A stretch of 49,020 nt of DNA, from NCBI GenBank assembly GCA_003605055.1, contig QZKP01000054.1:1-49020 (forward strand), written 5' to 3'. The notes under the pieces are model-generated. The model made no database searches. It was not told the DNA's origin and was given only the letters and a program-made list of their open reading frames with translations. A program made the position numbers and the translations under genes. The DNA comes from Desulfarculus sp. (GTDB lineage: Bacteria; Desulfobacterota; Desulfarculia; Desulfarculales; Desulfarculaceae). Every line of letters begins with the position of its first letter. The stretch's first letter is position 1. Below are positions 48,514-49,020 of the stretch, in pieces.

Positions 48514-49020
48514 TCAGGGCAGGGCAAGCAGTTTTTCCGGCAGACCCATAAGATTTTCTTCCAGTTTCCTTTTCAGGTCCTCCCTTTGTTCCGGTCTTCC
48601 GAACCGCCACTGGTTATGCTGGTCCAGCGCCTGAAAAAGCTGCTCTGTCAACGCCGGGTTGTTCAACTGCCGGGAAATCCGTTTCAGCCAGGAGGCATAG
48701 GTTTCATGGGGCCGGCGCGGTCCGCCTTTTTCAGACAGGATCTCTTCAATCCTGTAAAATCCCGTTGCCCTGGCCCTGCCCTTTTTTTTTCGGCCCGGCC
48801 GGTCCCTATCCCTGATTCGTTTGATCTGACCGGATTTTCGAAGCCTTAACAGCAACATCAGGCCCAGGGGCAGCATGAGCCAGAGCCCGTAGGTCTCCAC
48901 GAGTTTGGCCCCGGTTTCATGGCGAAGCTGGGACAGCTTGAACCCGAAAAAAGAAAGGATGTCTTCCAGAAAAGAGGTGGGAATTTGTTCTTCATCAACA
49001 TTCAAAAAGGATGGCGGCGT
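48514..49020 (-). CDS. C-terminal part of a transglutaminase-type membrane protein
   Basis: The frame is open at the right edge, so the start is outside; about 168 residues are seen. A single membrane segment (LWLMLPLGLMLLLRL) is followed by a basic stretch RDRDRPGRKKKGR and a helical domain, YRIEEILSEKGGPRRPHETYASWLKRI. This order fits the last membrane helix and cytosolic tail (DUF4129-like) of TgpA-type transglutaminase proteins; the catalytic domain would lie outside. A TTG at 49005 is in frame but unlikely to be the start. Composition matches the GAF gene 79 bases downstream, not the main contig. Confidence 0.55.
   Translation of the reverse strand, partial: TPPSFLNVDEEQIPTSFLEDILSFFGFKLSQLRHETGAKLVETYGLWLMLPLGLMLLLRLRKSGQIKRIRDRDRPGRKKKGRARATGFYRIEEILSEKGGPRRPHETYASWLKRISRQLNNPALTEQLFQALDQHNQWRFGRPEQREDLKRKLEENLMGLPEKLLALP

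Overview
The window comes from a high-GC, Gram-negative bacterium, most likely a Desulfobacterota (former deltaproteobacterial) member, perhaps near Desulfarculales. This rests on the mix of a split RfaE2, DUF2333, a GAF-type sigma-54 activator beside amtB/glnK, a type I-alpha glutamine synthetase, LarC, and a TAXI-TRAP transporter followed by UspA. No rRNA or tRNA marker is present, so the lineage is inference. Most of the window is ordinary chromosomal core: nearly every base is coding, with strong GC third-position bias and many GC shadow frames.

Layout. 1-2246: end of comF, rfaE2, a DUF2333 membrane protein and a small Cys-rich protein. 2247-4556: an AT-rich island holding one intact integron gene cassette (2521-4343). 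Its only gene encodes a DUF262/DUF1524 (GmrSD-like) protein. 4611-12552: nadE, then a nitrogen module: NifA-like sigma-54 activator, putative porin, amtB, glnK and glnA. All three promoter regions in this module carry pairs of a palindrome, TACC-N4-GGTA, and two of them also have sigma-54 -24/-12 promoters downstream of the palindromes. 12585-15084: a palindromic intergenic element, trmI, DUF1178, a flavin/PLP-oxidase-fold protein and a small Cys-rich protein. 15294-20842: cinA-thpR-recA-alaS. 21187-23242 (minus): trxA-trxB-bamD. 23436-26652: radA and three lipoproteins, one with a metzincin zinc motif. 26740-30340 (minus): lon-larC. 30611-38035: histidine kinase and response regulator, TAXI binding protein, fused TRAP permease and UspA. 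38178-48045 (minus): the infB-DUF503-rbfA-nrnA-truB-rpsO-pnp-M16-dut-MBL operon.

Two places do not belong with the rest. The first is the integron cassette: its first six bases match the complement of its attC end, the signature of a mobile cassette, and its codon use is AT-rich. The second is the right edge. At about 48045 the infB reading frame runs, without a stop, into the GAF domain of an unrelated and less GC-rich gene, followed by the end of a transglutaminase-type membrane protein. IF2 loses its N-terminal domain there and nusA is absent, so I read this as a chimeric join (assembly or rearrangement) rather than a real fusion.

The nitrogen module is the most coherent system. P-II has Gln at position 51 instead of the uridylylated Tyr, and the glutamine synthetase lacks the adenylylated Tyr loop. 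Control therefore seems to rest on transcription, through the GAF-AAA-HTH activator and the TACC-N4-GGTA sites. That is inference from sequence and would need binding and expression data.
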